Part shown: positions 7,931 through 16,856 of the stretch, one piece after another | Numbering within the stretch: position 1 is the stretch's first letter | Layout of the letters: every line of letters starts with the position of its first letter | Assembly (NCBI RefSeq): GCF_000236785.1 | Contig: NZ_AGUF01000081.1 | Location: 1-51,306 of the forward strand | Direction: 5' to 3' | DNA: 51,306 bases | From: Achromobacter arsenitoxydans SY8 | GTDB taxonomy: Bacteria > Pseudomonadota > Gammaproteobacteria > Burkholderiales > Burkholderiaceae_B | The notes under the pieces: model-generated | Databases searched by the model: none | Told to the model about the DNA's origin: nothing | What the model saw: the letters and a program-made list of their open reading frames with translations, nothing else | Position numbers and translations under genes: made by a program

Positions 7931-7966
7931 TTTTCATACATGAATTTATTTTTACGTATGAGAAAA
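7931..7966. promoter_or_regulatory. Inverted repeat, candidate operator of the cupin-Bug-CoA-transferase-ACAD operon
   Basis: The arms TTTTCATAC (7931-7939) and GTATGAGAAAA (7956-7966) form an interrupted palindrome in a strikingly AT-rich stretch, 15-50 bases upstream of the cupin ATG. A possible minus-strand -35 (TTGCCC) and an A/T-rich -10 bracket this sequence. It is the best candidate for binding by the IclR-type regulator encoded at 3310-4047. The assignment is inferred from position and symmetry only. Confidence 0.45.
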
Positions 7967-8005
7967 ACATGGGCAAGCATTTTCTGGCCGGCTAAACCGT
8001 GCCGC

Positions 8006-8023
8006 TCCCTAGGGGATTAGGGA
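8006..8023. promoter_or_regulatory. Short inverted repeat upstream of folC
   Basis: TCCCTA (8006-8011) and TAGGGA (8018-8023) form a perfect six-base inverted repeat with a six-base spacer, about 20 bases upstream of a TAAAAT box (8044-8049) that may be the folC -10. It could be an operator or a chance repeat. Confidence 0.25.
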
Positions 8024-8079
8024 AAACACCGTGCGCGGACTGCTAAAATCGAAGGCTGATTTTCTTTCGCGAATCCGCC

Positions 8080-9390
8080 ATGTCTTCTGTTCGTACGCCT
8101 GACGCTACCGCAACCTTGTCTGATTGGCTGCAGTACCTGGAGTCCATCCATGCCACCGCGATCGACATGGGCCTGGACCGCGTGCGCGTCGTGGCGGACC
8201 GCATGGGCCTGGCGCTGCCTGGCGTGAAGTTCGTCGTCGGCGGCACCAACGGCAAGGGTTCCACCTGTGCCATGCTGGAGGCCATCCTGCTGGCCGCCGG
8301 CTACAAGGTCGGGCTGTATACGTCCCCGCACCTCATCGACTTCAACGAGCGCGCCCGCGTCAACGGGCAGATCGCCTCCGACGCGGACCTCATCGCCCAG
8401 TTTCAGGCCGTCGAGGCCGCGCGCGGCGACGTCTCGCTGACGTACTTCGAATTCACCACCCTGGCGATCATGCGCCTTTTCTCGCAGTCCAGGTTGGACG
8501 CCGTCGTCCTTGAAGTCGGTCTGGGCGGGCGCCTGGACGCGGTCAACATCGTCGACGCGGACTGCTCCATCGTCACCAGCGTCGACCTCGACCACACCGA
8601 GTGGCTGGGCGACACGCGCGAGAAGATCGGTCTCGAGAAAGCCCACATCTACCGCAGCGGCCGGCCCGCCATCTGCAGCGATCCCGTGCCTCCGCAATCG
8701 CTGCTGGACCACGTCCAGGAAATCGGCGCCGACCTGTGGCTGTTCGGGCGCGATTACAACTATTCCGGCGACCGCCAGCAATGGGCCTACGGCGGGCGCG
8801 AACAGCGCCGCAGCGGGATGGCCTATCCGGCCTTGCGCGGCGCCAACCAGCTGCTGAATGCTTCGGCCGCATTGGCCGCGCTGGAATCCGTACGCGATCG
8901 CCTCCCGGTGCCGCAGCAGGCCGTGCGCCTGGGCCTGCTGCAGGCGTCGCTGCCCGGCCGCTTCCAGATCCTGCCGGGCCAGCCCACCGTCATCCTCGAC
9001 GTCGCGCACAATCCGCACGCCGCTGCCGTGCTGGCCCAGAACCTGGACAACATGGGCTTCCATCCCTACACCCATGCGGTGTTCGGCATGCTGAACGACA
9101 AGGACCTCGCCGGCGTCGTGGCCAAGCTGGGATCGCGCATCGACTACTGGTATTGCGCGGGCCTGCCCGGACCGCGCGGCACGCCCGGCCAGGCGCTGGC
9201 GGACCAGGTCGCGGCGGCGCTGCCGCCGTCGCCCGCGGGCAGCGAAAGCCCTGGCATCCAGGCCTACGCCGATCCGGCCCAGGCCTATGCCGCGGCGCGC
9301 GAACGGGCAGGCGAGAATGATAGAATCGTGGTGTTTGGGTCGTTTCTCACCGTAGCCTCGGTTTTGCAGGCTCTGGGTCGCAAGGCATAG
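8080..9390 (+). CDS. folC: Bifunctional dihydrofolate synthase / folylpolyglutamate synthase
   Basis: FolC ligates glutamate to dihydropteroate and then adds gamma-linked glutamates to tetrahydrofolate, in the cytoplasm. The 436-residue protein has the Mur-ligase-like P-loop GGTNGKGST (about 58-66), the YTSPHLIDFNERARVNG segment and EVGLGGRLDAVNIVD. SVDLDHTEWLG, and DVAHNPHAAAVL with FGMLNDKD in the C-terminal glutamate-ligase domain, complete the pattern. ATG at 8080 gives the normal family length. The gene heads a plus-strand run folC / SPOR protein / cvpA / purF, the same order as folC-dedD-cvpA-purF in Escherichia coli. Confidence 0.97.
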   Translation: MSSVRTPDATATLSDWLQYLESIHATAIDMGLDRVRVVADRMGLALPGVKFVVGGTNGKGSTCAMLEAILLAAGYKVGLYTSPHLIDFNERARVNGQIASDADLIAQFQAVEAARGDVSLTYFEFTTLAIMRLFSQSRLDAVVLEVGLGGRLDAVNIVDADCSIVTSVDLDHTEWLGDTREKIGLEKAHIYRSGRPAICSDPVPPQSLLDHVQEIGADLWLFGRDYNYSGDRQQWAYGGREQRRSGMAYPALRGANQLLNASAALAALESVRDRLPVPQQAVRLGLLQASLPGRFQILPGQPTVILDVAHNPHAAAVLAQNLDNMGFHPYTHAVFGMLNDKDLAGVVAKLGSRIDYWYCAGLPGPRGTPGQALADQVAAALPPSPAGSESPGIQAYADPAQAYAAARERAGENDRIVVFGSFLTVASVLQALGRKA

Positions 9391-9462
9391 GCAAATCGGG
9401 CCATTCGCGTGGTGGCGGCCCGCCGCCGTATTGCCGCAAGGCGCCGCAAGGAATTCTCCTCC

Positions 9463-10242
9463 ATGGGTTTTTTCAAACGCAAAGATCCTGCCGATCAGGC
9501 GCAGGCCTCCAAACGGGCTGCCGTGCCCAGCGAGGTCCAGGCCGCTGAACTGCGCGGCCGCGCGCGTCGCAGGCTTGCGGGCGCCGTGGCGCTGGTGCTG
9601 GCCGCCGTCATCGTGCTGCCCATGGTGCTGGATTCGCAGCCGGCGCCCGTCGCCGACAACATCCCCATCAAGGTGCCCGAACGCAGCACCCCGTTCCAGC
9701 CCCAGATATCCGAGCCGCAGGCCGCCGCGCCTGCAGCGCCCGAACCCGCTCCCGCAGATCCCGCCGCCGTGCCCACGCCGCCCGCTGTGACGTCCGTGCC
9801 GCCGCCCGTGGCGGCCGCCCCGGCAGCGCCGCCCGCGGCCCAGCCCGCCACGCCTCCCAAGCCCGAAGCGAAACCCAAGCCCGAGCCCAAGCCGGCCACG
9901 CCGCCCAAGCCTGATACGCGCTCCGACGACGGGGCCCGCGCGCTTGCGCTGCTTGAGGGGCGCTCCGCGCCCGCCGCCACGCCGGCGCCCAAGCCGGCTG
10001 CATCCAAGGGCAATTTCGTGCTTCAGATCGCGGCTTACTCCACTTCGGAAGACGCCCAGTCGCGCCGCGGCAAGCTGCATCAGGCCGGCGTGACGAACGC
10101 ATTCGTCGAGCAGGTCTCCAAAGATGGCAAGCAGCAGTACCGCCTGCGCGTGGGGCCGTTCCCCTCGCGCGAGGCGGCACAGGCGGCCCAGGCGCGCTTG
10201 CGCACCCTGGGCTATGACAATGGTTTCATTGCCGCCCAATAG
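9463..10242 (+). CDS. SPOR domain-containing cell-division protein (DedD-like)
   Basis: SPOR proteins bind denuded septal peptidoglycan. The 259-residue product starts MGFFKRKDPADQ with AAGGA upstream. It has one transmembrane helix (about residues 43-60, LAGAVALVLAAVIVLPMVL) and a long Pro/Ala/Lys-rich periplasmic linker with repeated PKPE-type units. A C-terminal SPOR domain covers about 183-259 (FVLQIAAYSTSEDAQSRRGKL region, then YRLRVGPFPSREAAQAAQARL). Position between folC and cvpA is that of E. coli dedD, so it is probably the DedD counterpart. The frame is open further upstream, but those codons are not coding-like. Confidence 0.92.
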   Translation: MGFFKRKDPADQAQASKRAAVPSEVQAAELRGRARRRLAGAVALVLAAVIVLPMVLDSQPAPVADNIPIKVPERSTPFQPQISEPQAAAPAAPEPAPADPAAVPTPPAVTSVPPPVAAAPAAPPAAQPATPPKPEAKPKPEPKPATPPKPDTRSDDGARALALLEGRSAPAATPAPKPAASKGNFVLQIAAYSTSEDAQSRRGKLHQAGVTNAFVEQVSKDGKQQYRLRVGPFPSREAAQAAQARLRTLGYDNGFIAAQ

Positions 10243-10730
10243 TGACCGGTTTCGACTTCGTCGTGCTGGCCATCCTGGCGGTATCGGGTGTGCTGGGCCT
10301 GGTGCGCGGCCTGCTCAAAGAGGTGCTGTCGCTGGTCGCCTATCTGCTGGCCTTCGTGGCCGCGATATGGTGGGGCCCCACGGTCTATACGTGGCTGGAA
10401 CCCTATATTGAAACGACGCTGCTGCGCATGGGAGTCTCATACGCCGTGGTGTTCATCATCGTGTTGCTCGGCGTTGGGTTGGTCAATATGACGCTTGCCG
10501 CCTTGATCCGCAGCACCGGACTCAGCCCGGCCGACCACGGCCTGGGCGGAATGTTCGGTCTGGCCCGTGGTCTGCTGATCGTGCTGGCGCTGGTCGCCGC
10601 CGCAGGCTATACGCCGCTGCCGGAAGAGCCATGGTGGAAGGACGCCATGTTTTCGCATTCGGCCATCGAGGCCGTCAAACATATCAAGACGTGGTTGCCG
10701 CCATCCCTGGCGACGTACCTGCCGTATTGA
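10242..10730 (+). CDS. cvpA: CvpA family membrane protein
   Basis: This 162-residue inner-membrane protein has four hydrophobic segments (about residues 5-22, 28-45, 63-85 and 104-122), the CvpA family layout. CvpA was named for colicin V production and is now linked to envelope homeostasis and purF-operon expression; its molecular role is unclear. It begins at a GTG overlapping the TAG of the SPOR gene by one base (TAGTG), implying coupled translation. It ends 30 bases before purF, matching the conserved dedD-cvpA-purF order. Confidence 0.93.
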   Translation: MTGFDFVVLAILAVSGVLGLVRGLLKEVLSLVAYLLAFVAAIWWGPTVYTWLEPYIETTLLRMGVSYAVVFIIVLLGVGLVNMTLAALIRSTGLSPADHGLGGMFGLARGLLIVLALVAAAGYTPLPEEPWWKDAMFSHSAIEAVKHIKTWLPPSLATYLPY

Positions 10731-10760
10731 TTAGCTTCAAATCAACCAGGAAATCTCACC

Positions 10761-12281
10761 ATGTGTGGAATCGTAGGCGTCGTCGGGCGCGGGCCGGTCA
10801 ACCAGCTGCTCTATGACAGCTTGCTGCTGTTGCAGCATCGCGGGCAGGACGCCGCGGGGATCGCGACGTCGCAGGGCAACCAGTTCAATATGTACAAGGC
10901 GCACGGCCTGGTGCGCGACGTCTTCCGCACGCGCAACATGCGCGCGCTGCCCGGCACGTCCGGCGTCGGCCAGGTTCGCTACCCGACCGCGGGCTCCAGC
11001 GCCAGCGAGGAAGAGGCCCAGCCTTTCTACGTCAACGCGCCTTTCGGCATCATGTTGTCCCACAACGGCAACCTGACCAACTGGCGTGAACTGCGCGAAT
11101 CGCTCTACCGCGTCGACCGCCGCCACATCAACACCAACTCCGATTCGGAAGTGCTGCTGAATGTGCTGGCGCACGAACTGCAGTCCGCGGCCAACGGCGT
11201 GTCGCTCGACGACGACGCCATGTTCCGCGCGGTCGCCGCCCTGCACAAGCGGGTGCGCGGCGCCTATGCCGTGGTGGCCCAGATTTCCGGGTACGGCCTG
11301 CTGGCCTTCCGCGATCCCAACGGTATCCGCCCGCTGTGCATCGGCCGCACGGAAACCGAAGAAGGCGTGGAATGGATGGTCGCCTCGGAATCCGTGGCGC
11401 TGGAAGGCAGCGGTTTCGCGTTCGTGCGCGACGTCGAACCCGGCGAAGCCGTGTTCATCGACCTGGAAGGCCGTCTGGTCGCCCGCCAGTGTGCCGACAA
11501 CCCGCAGCTGGTGCCCTGCATTTTCGAATACGTCTACTTTGCCCGCCCCGATTCGATGATCGACGGCGTGTCGGTGTACGACGCGCGCCTGCGCATGGGT
11601 GAATACCTGGCCGACAAGGTGGCGCGCAACATGCGCCTGGGCGACATTGATGTCGTCATGCCGATTCCGGATTCCTCGCGTCCGGCCGCGATGCAACTGG
11701 CCGCGCGCCTGAACCTGGACTACCGCGAAGGGCTCATCAAGAACCGCTATGTGGGCCGCACGTTCATCATGCCGGGCCAGGCCGTGCGCCGCAAATCGGT
11801 GCGCCAGAAGCTCAACGCCATCGGCTCCGAGTTCAAGGGCAAGAACGTTCTGCTGGTCGACGACTCGATCGTGCGCGGCACCACCAGCCGCGAAATCGTG
11901 GACATGGCCCGCGCCGCCGGCGCCAACAAGGTGTACTTCGCCTCGGCCGCGCCTCCGGTCCGCTTCCCCAACGTGTACGGCATCGACATGCCGACGCAGA
12001 GCGAACTGATCGCCACTGGCCGCACCGACGAAGAAATCGCCCGCGCGATCGGCGCCGACAGCCTGATCTACCAGGACCTGCATGATATGCAGCAGGCGGT
12101 CCGCGACATCAACCCGAAGCTGTCGCGCTTCGAAGCGTCGTGCTTCGACGGCCAGTACATCACCGGCGACATCACCCCCGAGTACCTGGCCCGCCTGGGT
12201 CAGTCGCGCTCGGAAGCCGGCCAGGACGAGGGCGCGGGCGGCCTGCGCTTCAACATGGGCCATACCTCCGACGACGCCTGA
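10761..12281 (+). CDS. purF: Amidophosphoribosyltransferase
   Basis: PurF catalyses the first committed step of purine synthesis: PRPP plus glutamine gives phosphoribosylamine. The 506-residue protein starts MCGIVGVVG, so Cys2 becomes the N-terminal nucleophile after Met removal. The glutamine-amidotransferase domain includes [12 protein letters not shown] and SHNGNLTN. The phosphoribosyltransferase domain has the PRPP motif [12 protein letters not shown] (about 367-378) and [18 protein letters not shown] precedes the ATG. A strong hairpin terminator follows 26 bases after the stop. Confidence 0.98.
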   Translation: MCGIVGVVGRGPVNQLLYDSLLLLQHRGQDAAGIATSQGNQFNMYKAHGLVRDVFRTRNMRALPGTSGVGQVRYPTAGSSASEEEAQPFYVNAPFGIMLSHNGNLTNWRELRESLYRVDRRHINTNSDSEVLLNVLAHELQSAANGVSLDDDAMFRAVAALHKRVRGAYAVVAQISGYGLLAFRDPNGIRPLCIGRTETEEGVEWMVASESVALEGSGFAFVRDVEPGEAVFIDLEGRLVARQCADNPQLVPCIFEYVYFARPDSMIDGVSVYDARLRMGEYLADKVARNMRLGDIDVVMPIPDSSRPAAMQLAARLNLDYREGLIKNRYVGRTFIMPGQAVRRKSVRQKLNAIGSEFKGKNVLLVDDSIVRGTTSREIVDMARAAGANKVYFASAAPPVRFPNVYGIDMPTQSELIATGRTDEEIARAIGADSLIYQDLHDMQQAVRDINPKLSRFEASCFDGQYITGDITPEYLARLGQSRSEAGQDEGAGGLRFNMGHTSDDA

Positions 12282-12306
12282 CCGTCCCGGCGTCTCGCGC
12301 CCATAA

Positions 12307-12338
12307 AAACGCCGTCCCTCGGGACGGCGTTTTTTTTC
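12307..12338. terminator. Bidirectional Rho-independent terminator between purF and the metallopeptidase gene
   Basis: An 11-base-pair stem (AACGCCGTCCC / GGGACGGCGTT) with a two-base loop is followed on the plus strand by a run of eight or more T. The minus strand reads out with its own T run (from the AAAAA at 12305-12309). It lies between convergent genes ending at 12281 and 12352, so it can stop transcription from both sides. Confidence 0.92.
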
Positions 12339-12351
12339 CGGCGCGGGACGG

Positions 12352-12873
12352 CTACGTCTTGGGATCCCACAGCGGCGCGCGCGTGGCCTCCAGGTGCGTC
12401 AGGTAGAGGCGCAGGTCGAACTCGTACTGATGGTAGTGCGGCTCCATGCGCAGGCACATGTTGTAGAAGGCCTTGTTGTGGTCCTTTTCCTTCAGGTGCG
12501 CCAGTTCGTGCACCGTGATCATCTTCAGGAATTCTTCCGGCACGCTCCTGAACAGCGTCGCCACCCGGATTTCATGCTTGGCCTTCAGCTTGCCGCCCTG
12601 CACGCGCGAAATGTAGGTGTGCTGCCCAAGCGCGTGCTGGATCACATGGATCTTGCTGTCGAACGCCACCTTGTTGATCTGGTCGCCGTTGCGCATATAG
12701 GCGTTCTTCAGGTCGGTCACGTACTGGTACAGCGCCTTGTCGGTGCGCACGCCGTGGGGCCCGCCTGGATAGCGGGCCAGGAGCGCCGCGCCCAGCTTGT
12801 CCTGGTCCAGCAGTTTCCGGGCCTGCGCCAGCAGGGGTTCCGGATAGCCCGTGAGGTACTTCAGGGTCTGCAC
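12352..12873 (-). CDS. YgjP-type M48-family metallopeptidase
   Basis: This is a putative zinc protease of 173 residues resembling E. coli YgjP along its whole length. The zinc motif HELAH (about residues 121-125) is followed by KEKDHNKAFY, which supplies a third His. ALYQYVTDLKNAYMRNG and SRVQGGKLKAKHEIRVATLFR are characteristic of this family. The physiological substrate is not known. The start is a GTG giving VQTLKYLTGYPEP, which lines up with the E. coli start. No in-frame ATG exists upstream and no clear ribosome site is seen. A run of nine C (minus strand, 12896-12888) lies 14 bases upstream. Confidence 0.88.
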   Translation of the reverse strand: MQTLKYLTGYPEPLLAQARKLLDQDKLGAALLARYPGGPHGVRTDKALYQYVTDLKNAYMRNGDQINKVAFDSKIHVIQHALGQHTYISRVQGGKLKAKHEIRVATLFRSVPEEFLKMITVHELAHLKEKDHNKAFYNMCLRMEPHYHQYEFDLRLYLTHLEATRAPLWDPKT

Positions 12874-12887
12874 GATTGATGCGAGGC

Positions 12888-12896
12888 GGGGGGGGG
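12888..12896. repeat. Nine-base G homopolymer (C on the minus strand)
   Basis: The run lies in the 28-base gap between the dsbB stop and the GTG of the metallopeptidase gene. Homopolymeric C/G tracts drive slipped-strand phase variation in Bordetella and other bacteria. Here a length change would alter spacing upstream of a start codon that lacks a good ribosome site. Confidence 0.7.
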
Positions 12897-12901
12897 CGCG
12901 C

Positions 12902-13384
12902 TCAGGCCTGGGCGCGCCGGAACACGACCGGCAGCGCCATGAAGAACAGGATCACGAACAGCGCCAGGCTCCACAGGGCGTATTCGACGCCCAGCACGGG
13001 CACCTTGGCGTCCATGCAGGTGGCGTAGATGCCGAACAGCGACGGCACCGCGCTTTCCAGCCCGATGCCCGTCATGAAGCGGTCGGCAAAGGTCTGGTCG
13101 CAGGACAGCATGTTCGCGGCCACGCTGTATTGGTACCAGGCGGCCACGATGCCCGACAGGGACAGCAGCGCGGCCAGGACGCCGCAAATGCGGGTCAGGG
13201 CGCGCCCGCCGCCGAAGCCGCCGATCAGCGCGACCACGCCGATCACCAGGTAGATCAGCCGCTGCAGCACGCACCAGGCGCAGGGCGGCATGTCGAAGAC
13301 GTGCTGGGAGACGAGGGCGACGCCCACGGCGCCGAAGCAGAAGAGGGCGATCAGGCGAAGCAGGCGTTCAGAGCGGGTTGTCAT
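12902..13384 (-). CDS. dsbB: Disulfide bond formation protein B
   Basis: DsbB is an inner-membrane quinone reductase that reoxidises periplasmic DsbA. The 160-residue protein has four transmembrane helices and both periplasmic cysteine pairs: Cys35-Ala-Trp-Cys38 in the first loop, and Cys95 (LSCDQTF) with Cys123 (YATCMDAK) in the second. The Arg of VLQRLIYL after CxxC is also conserved. It lies upstream of the metallopeptidase gene on the same strand and 49 bases downstream of marC. No dsbA is seen in the window. Confidence 0.95.
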   Translation of the reverse strand: MTTRSERLLRLIALFCFGAVGVALVSQHVFDMPPCAWCVLQRLIYLVIGVVALIGGFGGGRALTRICGVLAALLSLSGIVAAWYQYSVAANMLSCDQTFADRFMTGIGLESAVPSLFGIYATCMDAKVPVLGVEYALWSLALFVILFFMALPVVFRRAQA

Positions 13385-13433
13385 TGTTGCGTTGGAATGG
13401 GTTGGTCGGGTCCGGGGACTCGCCCGGCCACAC

Positions 13434-14159
13434 TTAGGCCTTGGGAATCGGAATTGGTTGCATGACCTGGGTCAGCACGCCCAGCATCAGTTCGCGCGCG
13501 CCTTCCCAGAAAATCTGTACGCCCAGGCACAGCATGATGAAGGCCGACAGGCGCATGAACACCGCAGTGCCGTTGTCGCCCAGGCGGTGCAGCATCTGCG
13601 CGGCGAAGCGCAGGCAGACATACAGCGTCAGCGACACGACGACGATGCCGGGAATGGAGCCGGCCAGCCGCACCAGGCTCAGCGCGTGGTTCTGGTCGCG
13701 CAGCGAAACGCCGACCGTGATGGCGGCGGCAATGGAGCCGGGGCCGCAACTGATCGGGAAGGTCAGCGGGTAGAAGGCGCGCGCCTTGGCCATTTCGGGG
13801 GTGAACGATTCGGCCATGCGCGCCACGCGCTCGGTGTCGGCATCGGGCGAGTTCACCAGCCGCCAGGCGCTGGCGATGACCAGCATGCCGCCGCCCACCC
13901 GGACGATGGACAGCGAGATGCCGAAGAAGCTCAGGAGCACGTTGCCGGCGACCATGGCCACGATCAGCATCAGGCAGACATTGATGGCTACGCGCTTGGC
14001 CAGCACCGTCCGCGTGGACGACGACGCGCCTTCGGTCAGCGACAGGAAAATGGGAGCGATGGCGGGGGGATTCAGGAACGGCAGCAGGGTGGCCAGCGCA
14101 AAGAAGAAGCTGCCACCGAAAACGCGCAGATAGTCCATTAGCTGCATGAGAACGAGCAT
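13434..14159 (-). CDS. MarC family integral membrane protein
   Basis: MarC-type proteins are six-helix inner-membrane proteins of uncertain transport function; the early link to multiple antibiotic resistance was not upheld. The 241-residue product has the family segments FFFALATLLPFLNPPAIAPIF near the N-terminus, RVGGGMLVIASAWRL, and FYPLTFPISCGPGSIAAAITV in the middle. Three Met codons occur in the first 12 residues (MLVLMQLMDY), so the start at 14159 could be a few codons too early. It lies 74 bases downstream of glnD, separated by a GC-rich hairpin. Confidence 0.93.
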   Translation of the reverse strand: MLVLMQLMDYLRVFGGSFFFALATLLPFLNPPAIAPIFLSLTEGASSSTRTVLAKRVAINVCLMLIVAMVAGNVLLSFFGISLSIVRVGGGMLVIASAWRLVNSPDADTERVARMAESFTPEMAKARAFYPLTFPISCGPGSIAAAITVGVSLRDQNHALSLVRLAGSIPGIVVVSLTLYVCLRFAAQMLHRLGDNGTAVFMRLSAFIMLCLGVQIFWEGARELMLGVLTQVMQPIPIPKA

Positions 14160-14209
14160 CGCATGGCCGAAAACCGGATTGTATGCCTTCCGGCCCGGTC
14201 ATGGCGATG

Positions 14210-14232
14210 CCCCGGCGCCTTGCGGCGCGGGG
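14210..14232 (-). terminator. GC-rich hairpin directly after glnD
   Basis: The arms CCCC-G-GCGCC (14210-14219) and GGCGC-GGGG (14224-14232) pair around a TTGC loop, with one bulged base, immediately after the glnD stop. No T run follows on the minus strand, so it is not a canonical intrinsic terminator. It may pause polymerase, protect the glnD mRNA end or act with Rho. Confidence 0.35.
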
Positions 14233-14233
14233 G

Positions 14234-16840
14234 TCAGGCTGCGCGCTGCTGGGCGTCTTCGCCCGATAGCGCATCAAGGATGTCGCGTTCGAACTGCATC
14301 TGGCTGCGGGGCCGCGCCAGGGCGGATCCGTCCACGATGAAAACGTCTTCAACTCTGTCGCCCAGCGTCATGATCTTGGCCATGAGCAGGTTGACTTCGT
14401 GCTGGGCGAACACGCGCGCCAGGGCGTGCAGAAGGCCGGGCCGGTCGGTGGCGGTGACGGACAGGCGCCACGACGTGCTGCGCTCGTCGGGTTGCAGTTC
14501 GGCCTGGGGCATGACGGGGAACACGCGCGACACCCGCGACTGGCGGCCGCGGCCATACCAGCCGCCGCGCGCGGGCTGCGCCTGCGCGGCCGCATGCGGA
14601 TCCTTCAGGCGTTCGGCCAGTTCGTGCTCGACCAGCGTGGCCTGGGCCCGCAGGTCGCTTGCGCCTTCGGGCAGCAGGACGATGAAGCTGTCCAGCGCCC
14701 AGCCGTGACGGGTGGTGTGGATGCGCGCATCCTGAATGGAGAGCGACTTGGCGTCGAAGTAGCCGCAGATCGCCACGAACAGGTCGGGCGCGTCGCGGGT
14801 GTAGACCATGATCTGCAGGCCTTCCCCGTGTTCGGTGGGGCGGGCCTTGACCACGGCCTGGGCGGGCTCGACCTGGTGATACAGGTGGCGCGTGTGCCAG
14901 GCGATGTCGGACGCGTCGTGACGCAGGAAATACGCCACGTCCAGCTGGTTCCAGAAGGCCTCGCGGGCGTCGTCGCGCAGCCCGGCCAGGCGGGTCAGGC
15001 GCGCGGCCTCTTCCTTGCGCTCGGTCAGCACGGTGTGCGCGTCGGCGTGGGCGCCGCCCAGCGCGGCCAGGGTCAGCTTGTACAGGTCTTCGAGCAGCTT
15101 GCCCTTCCAGGCGTTCCACACCTTGGGGCTGGTGCCGCGTATGTCCGCTACGGTCAGCAGGTACAGCGCCGTCAGGTGGCGCTCGTCCTTTACAGTGGCG
15201 GCGAAATCCTGCACCACGGCCGGATCGGACAGGTCGCGCTTTTGCGCCACCGCGGACATCAGCAGATGCTGGCGCACCAGGAACTCCACCAGCTTGGCGT
15301 CTTCGGGGTCCATGCCGTGATCCTGCGCGAACTTGCGGACCTCGCGCGCGCCAAGTTCGGAATGGTCGCCGCCGCGGCCCTTGGCGATGTCGTGGAACAG
15401 CGCCGCCACGTAGAGCAGCCAGTGCCGGTCCAGGCCCGCGATCAGCTGGCTGGCCAGCGGATACTCCTGGGCGTGCTCAGGCATGGTGAAGCGGCGCAGG
15501 TTGCGCACCACCGCCAACGTATGCTGGTCCACGGTATAGGCATGGAACAGGTCATGCTGCATCTGGCCCACGATGCGGCGGAACACCGGCAGGTATCGCG
15601 GCAGGATGTTGAGCATGGTCATGCGCCGCAGCTCGTGCACGATGCCGCGCGGCTGCTGCAGGATCTGCAGGAATAGCTTGCGGTTGACGGGGTTGCGGCG
15701 GAACTGCGCGTCGATGCGGTGGCGGGAATGCCAGATGGCGCGCAGCGTGCGCGCGGACATGCCGGTGAGTTCCGGGTGCTGCTGCATCACCAGGAAGGCG
15801 CGCAGGAGCAGGGTGGGATTTCGCTCGAAGCCGTCGTCCCGGATGATGTCCAGGCGGTCGCGCAGGTTGCGGAAATCGTCGTCGATATCGCGGGCATCGC
15901 TGTCGGGCCGCGGAAACAGCCGTTCCTCGATGTTCTGCACCAGGATGCCGTTGAGCTGCGTGACGAGCCGTGCCGCCCAGTAGTAGCGCTGCATCAGCAG
16001 TTCGCTGCCGCGTCGCGTGGCGGTGGCGTGGATGCCATAGACCTCGGCAAGCGCCGGCTGCAGGTCGAACAGTACGCGGTCTTCGCGCCGGTTCGACAGC
16101 AGGTGCAGTTCAATGCGCAGCCGCTTGAAGGCCTGCTCGGCCTTGCGCAAGTCGCGCGCCTCGGACGACGTGAGCAGGCCGGCCTGCGCCACGGAACGCC
16201 AGGTGTTGCCAAAACCCGCCGCCCGGGCCATCCACAGGATGACCTGCAGGTCCCGCAGGCCGCCCGGGGATTCCTTGCAGTTCGGCTCCAGCGCATACGG
16301 CGTGTCGTGGTAGCGCGCGTGGCGCTGCTGCATTTCGGTGCGCTTGGCCAGGAAAAAGGCGCGCGGGTCCAGGCGGGACTTGGTCGCCGCGTCGAATTTG
16401 CGCATCAGCACGCGGCTGCCGGCCAGCCAGCGGGATTCCAGCAGCGCGGTTTCGACCGTGATGTCGGCGTCGGCCTCGCGCTCGCAGTCTTCGATGGTGC
16501 GCACGCTGTGGCCGGGTTCCAGTCCCAGGTCCCAGAGCGAGGCCACCAGTTGTTCGATGGCGGATTCGTCTTCGGGCGTGGGGACGTGCGGCAGCAGGAT
16601 CAGCAGGTCGACGTCGGAGTGCGGGTAAAGTTCGCCGCGGCCATAGCCGCCCACGGCTGCCAGCGTGGCGCCGATCGGCAGCGGGTAGTGCTTGACCAGG
16701 TCCCGCAGCGCCGCATCCACGATGCGGCGCAATTCGGATAACAGGGTGTCCGGCCGTTCATGTTCCCGGAACTGGGCCACCGCGGCCCGCCGGGATTCCT
16801 GGATGCGTTCGCGCAGCTTGGTGAGGATTTCGGCGGTCAT
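14234..16840 (-). CDS. glnD: [Protein-PII] uridylyltransferase / uridylyl-removing enzyme
   Basis: GlnD is the glutamine sensor of nitrogen control; it uridylylates PII when nitrogen is limiting and removes UMP when glutamine is high. The 868-residue protein has all four parts. The nucleotidyltransferase has GGYGRGELYPHSDVDLLIL (about 64-82, catalytic Asp pair). The central domain includes CKESPGGLRDLQVILW. The HD domain has ALFHDIAKGRGGDHSELG (about 485-502, uridylyl removal). Two C-terminal ACT domains follow (about 680-760 and 795-860, the latter with ATDRPGLLHALARVF). The ATG at 16840 lies 16 bases after the map stop. Confidence 0.98.
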   Translation of the reverse strand: MTAEILTKLRERIQESRRAAVAQFREHERPDTLLSELRRIVDAALRDLVKHYPLPIGATLAAVGGYGRGELYPHSDVDLLILLPHVPTPEDESAIEQLVASLWDLGLEPGHSVRTIEDCEREADADITVETALLESRWLAGSRVLMRKFDAATKSRLDPRAFFLAKRTEMQQRHARYHDTPYALEPNCKESPGGLRDLQVILWMARAAGFGNTWRSVAQAGLLTSSEARDLRKAEQAFKRLRIELHLLSNRREDRVLFDLQPALAEVYGIHATATRRGSELLMQRYYWAARLVTQLNGILVQNIEERLFPRPDSDARDIDDDFRNLRDRLDIIRDDGFERNPTLLLRAFLVMQQHPELTGMSARTLRAIWHSRHRIDAQFRRNPVNRKLFLQILQQPRGIVHELRRMTMLNILPRYLPVFRRIVGQMQHDLFHAYTVDQHTLAVVRNLRRFTMPEHAQEYPLASQLIAGLDRHWLLYVAALFHDIAKGRGGDHSELGAREVRKFAQDHGMDPEDAKLVEFLVRQHLLMSAVAQKRDLSDPAVVQDFAATVKDERHLTALYLLTVADIRGTSPKVWNAWKGKLLEDLYKLTLAALGGAHADAHTVLTERKEEAARLTRLAGLRDDAREAFWNQLDVAYFLRHDASDIAWHTRHLYHQVEPAQAVVKARPTEHGEGLQIMVYTRDAPDLFVAICGYFDAKSLSIQDARIHTTRHGWALDSFIVLLPEGASDLRAQATLVEHELAERLKDPHAAAQAQPARGGWYGRGRQSRVSRVFPVMPQAELQPDERSTSWRLSVTATDRPGLLHALARVFAQHEVNLLMAKIMTLGDRVEDVFIVDGSALARPRSQMQFERDILDALSGEDAQQRAA

Positions 16841-16856
16841 GGCTGGCGGGGGCGCT

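Noticed and set aside
8017-10239. A 740-codon open frame on the minus strand opposite folC and the SPOR gene
   Set aside because: It is antisense to recognised genes, low-complexity (Gly/Arg/His-rich) and without family motifs. It is a codon-bias shadow of high-GC coding DNA.
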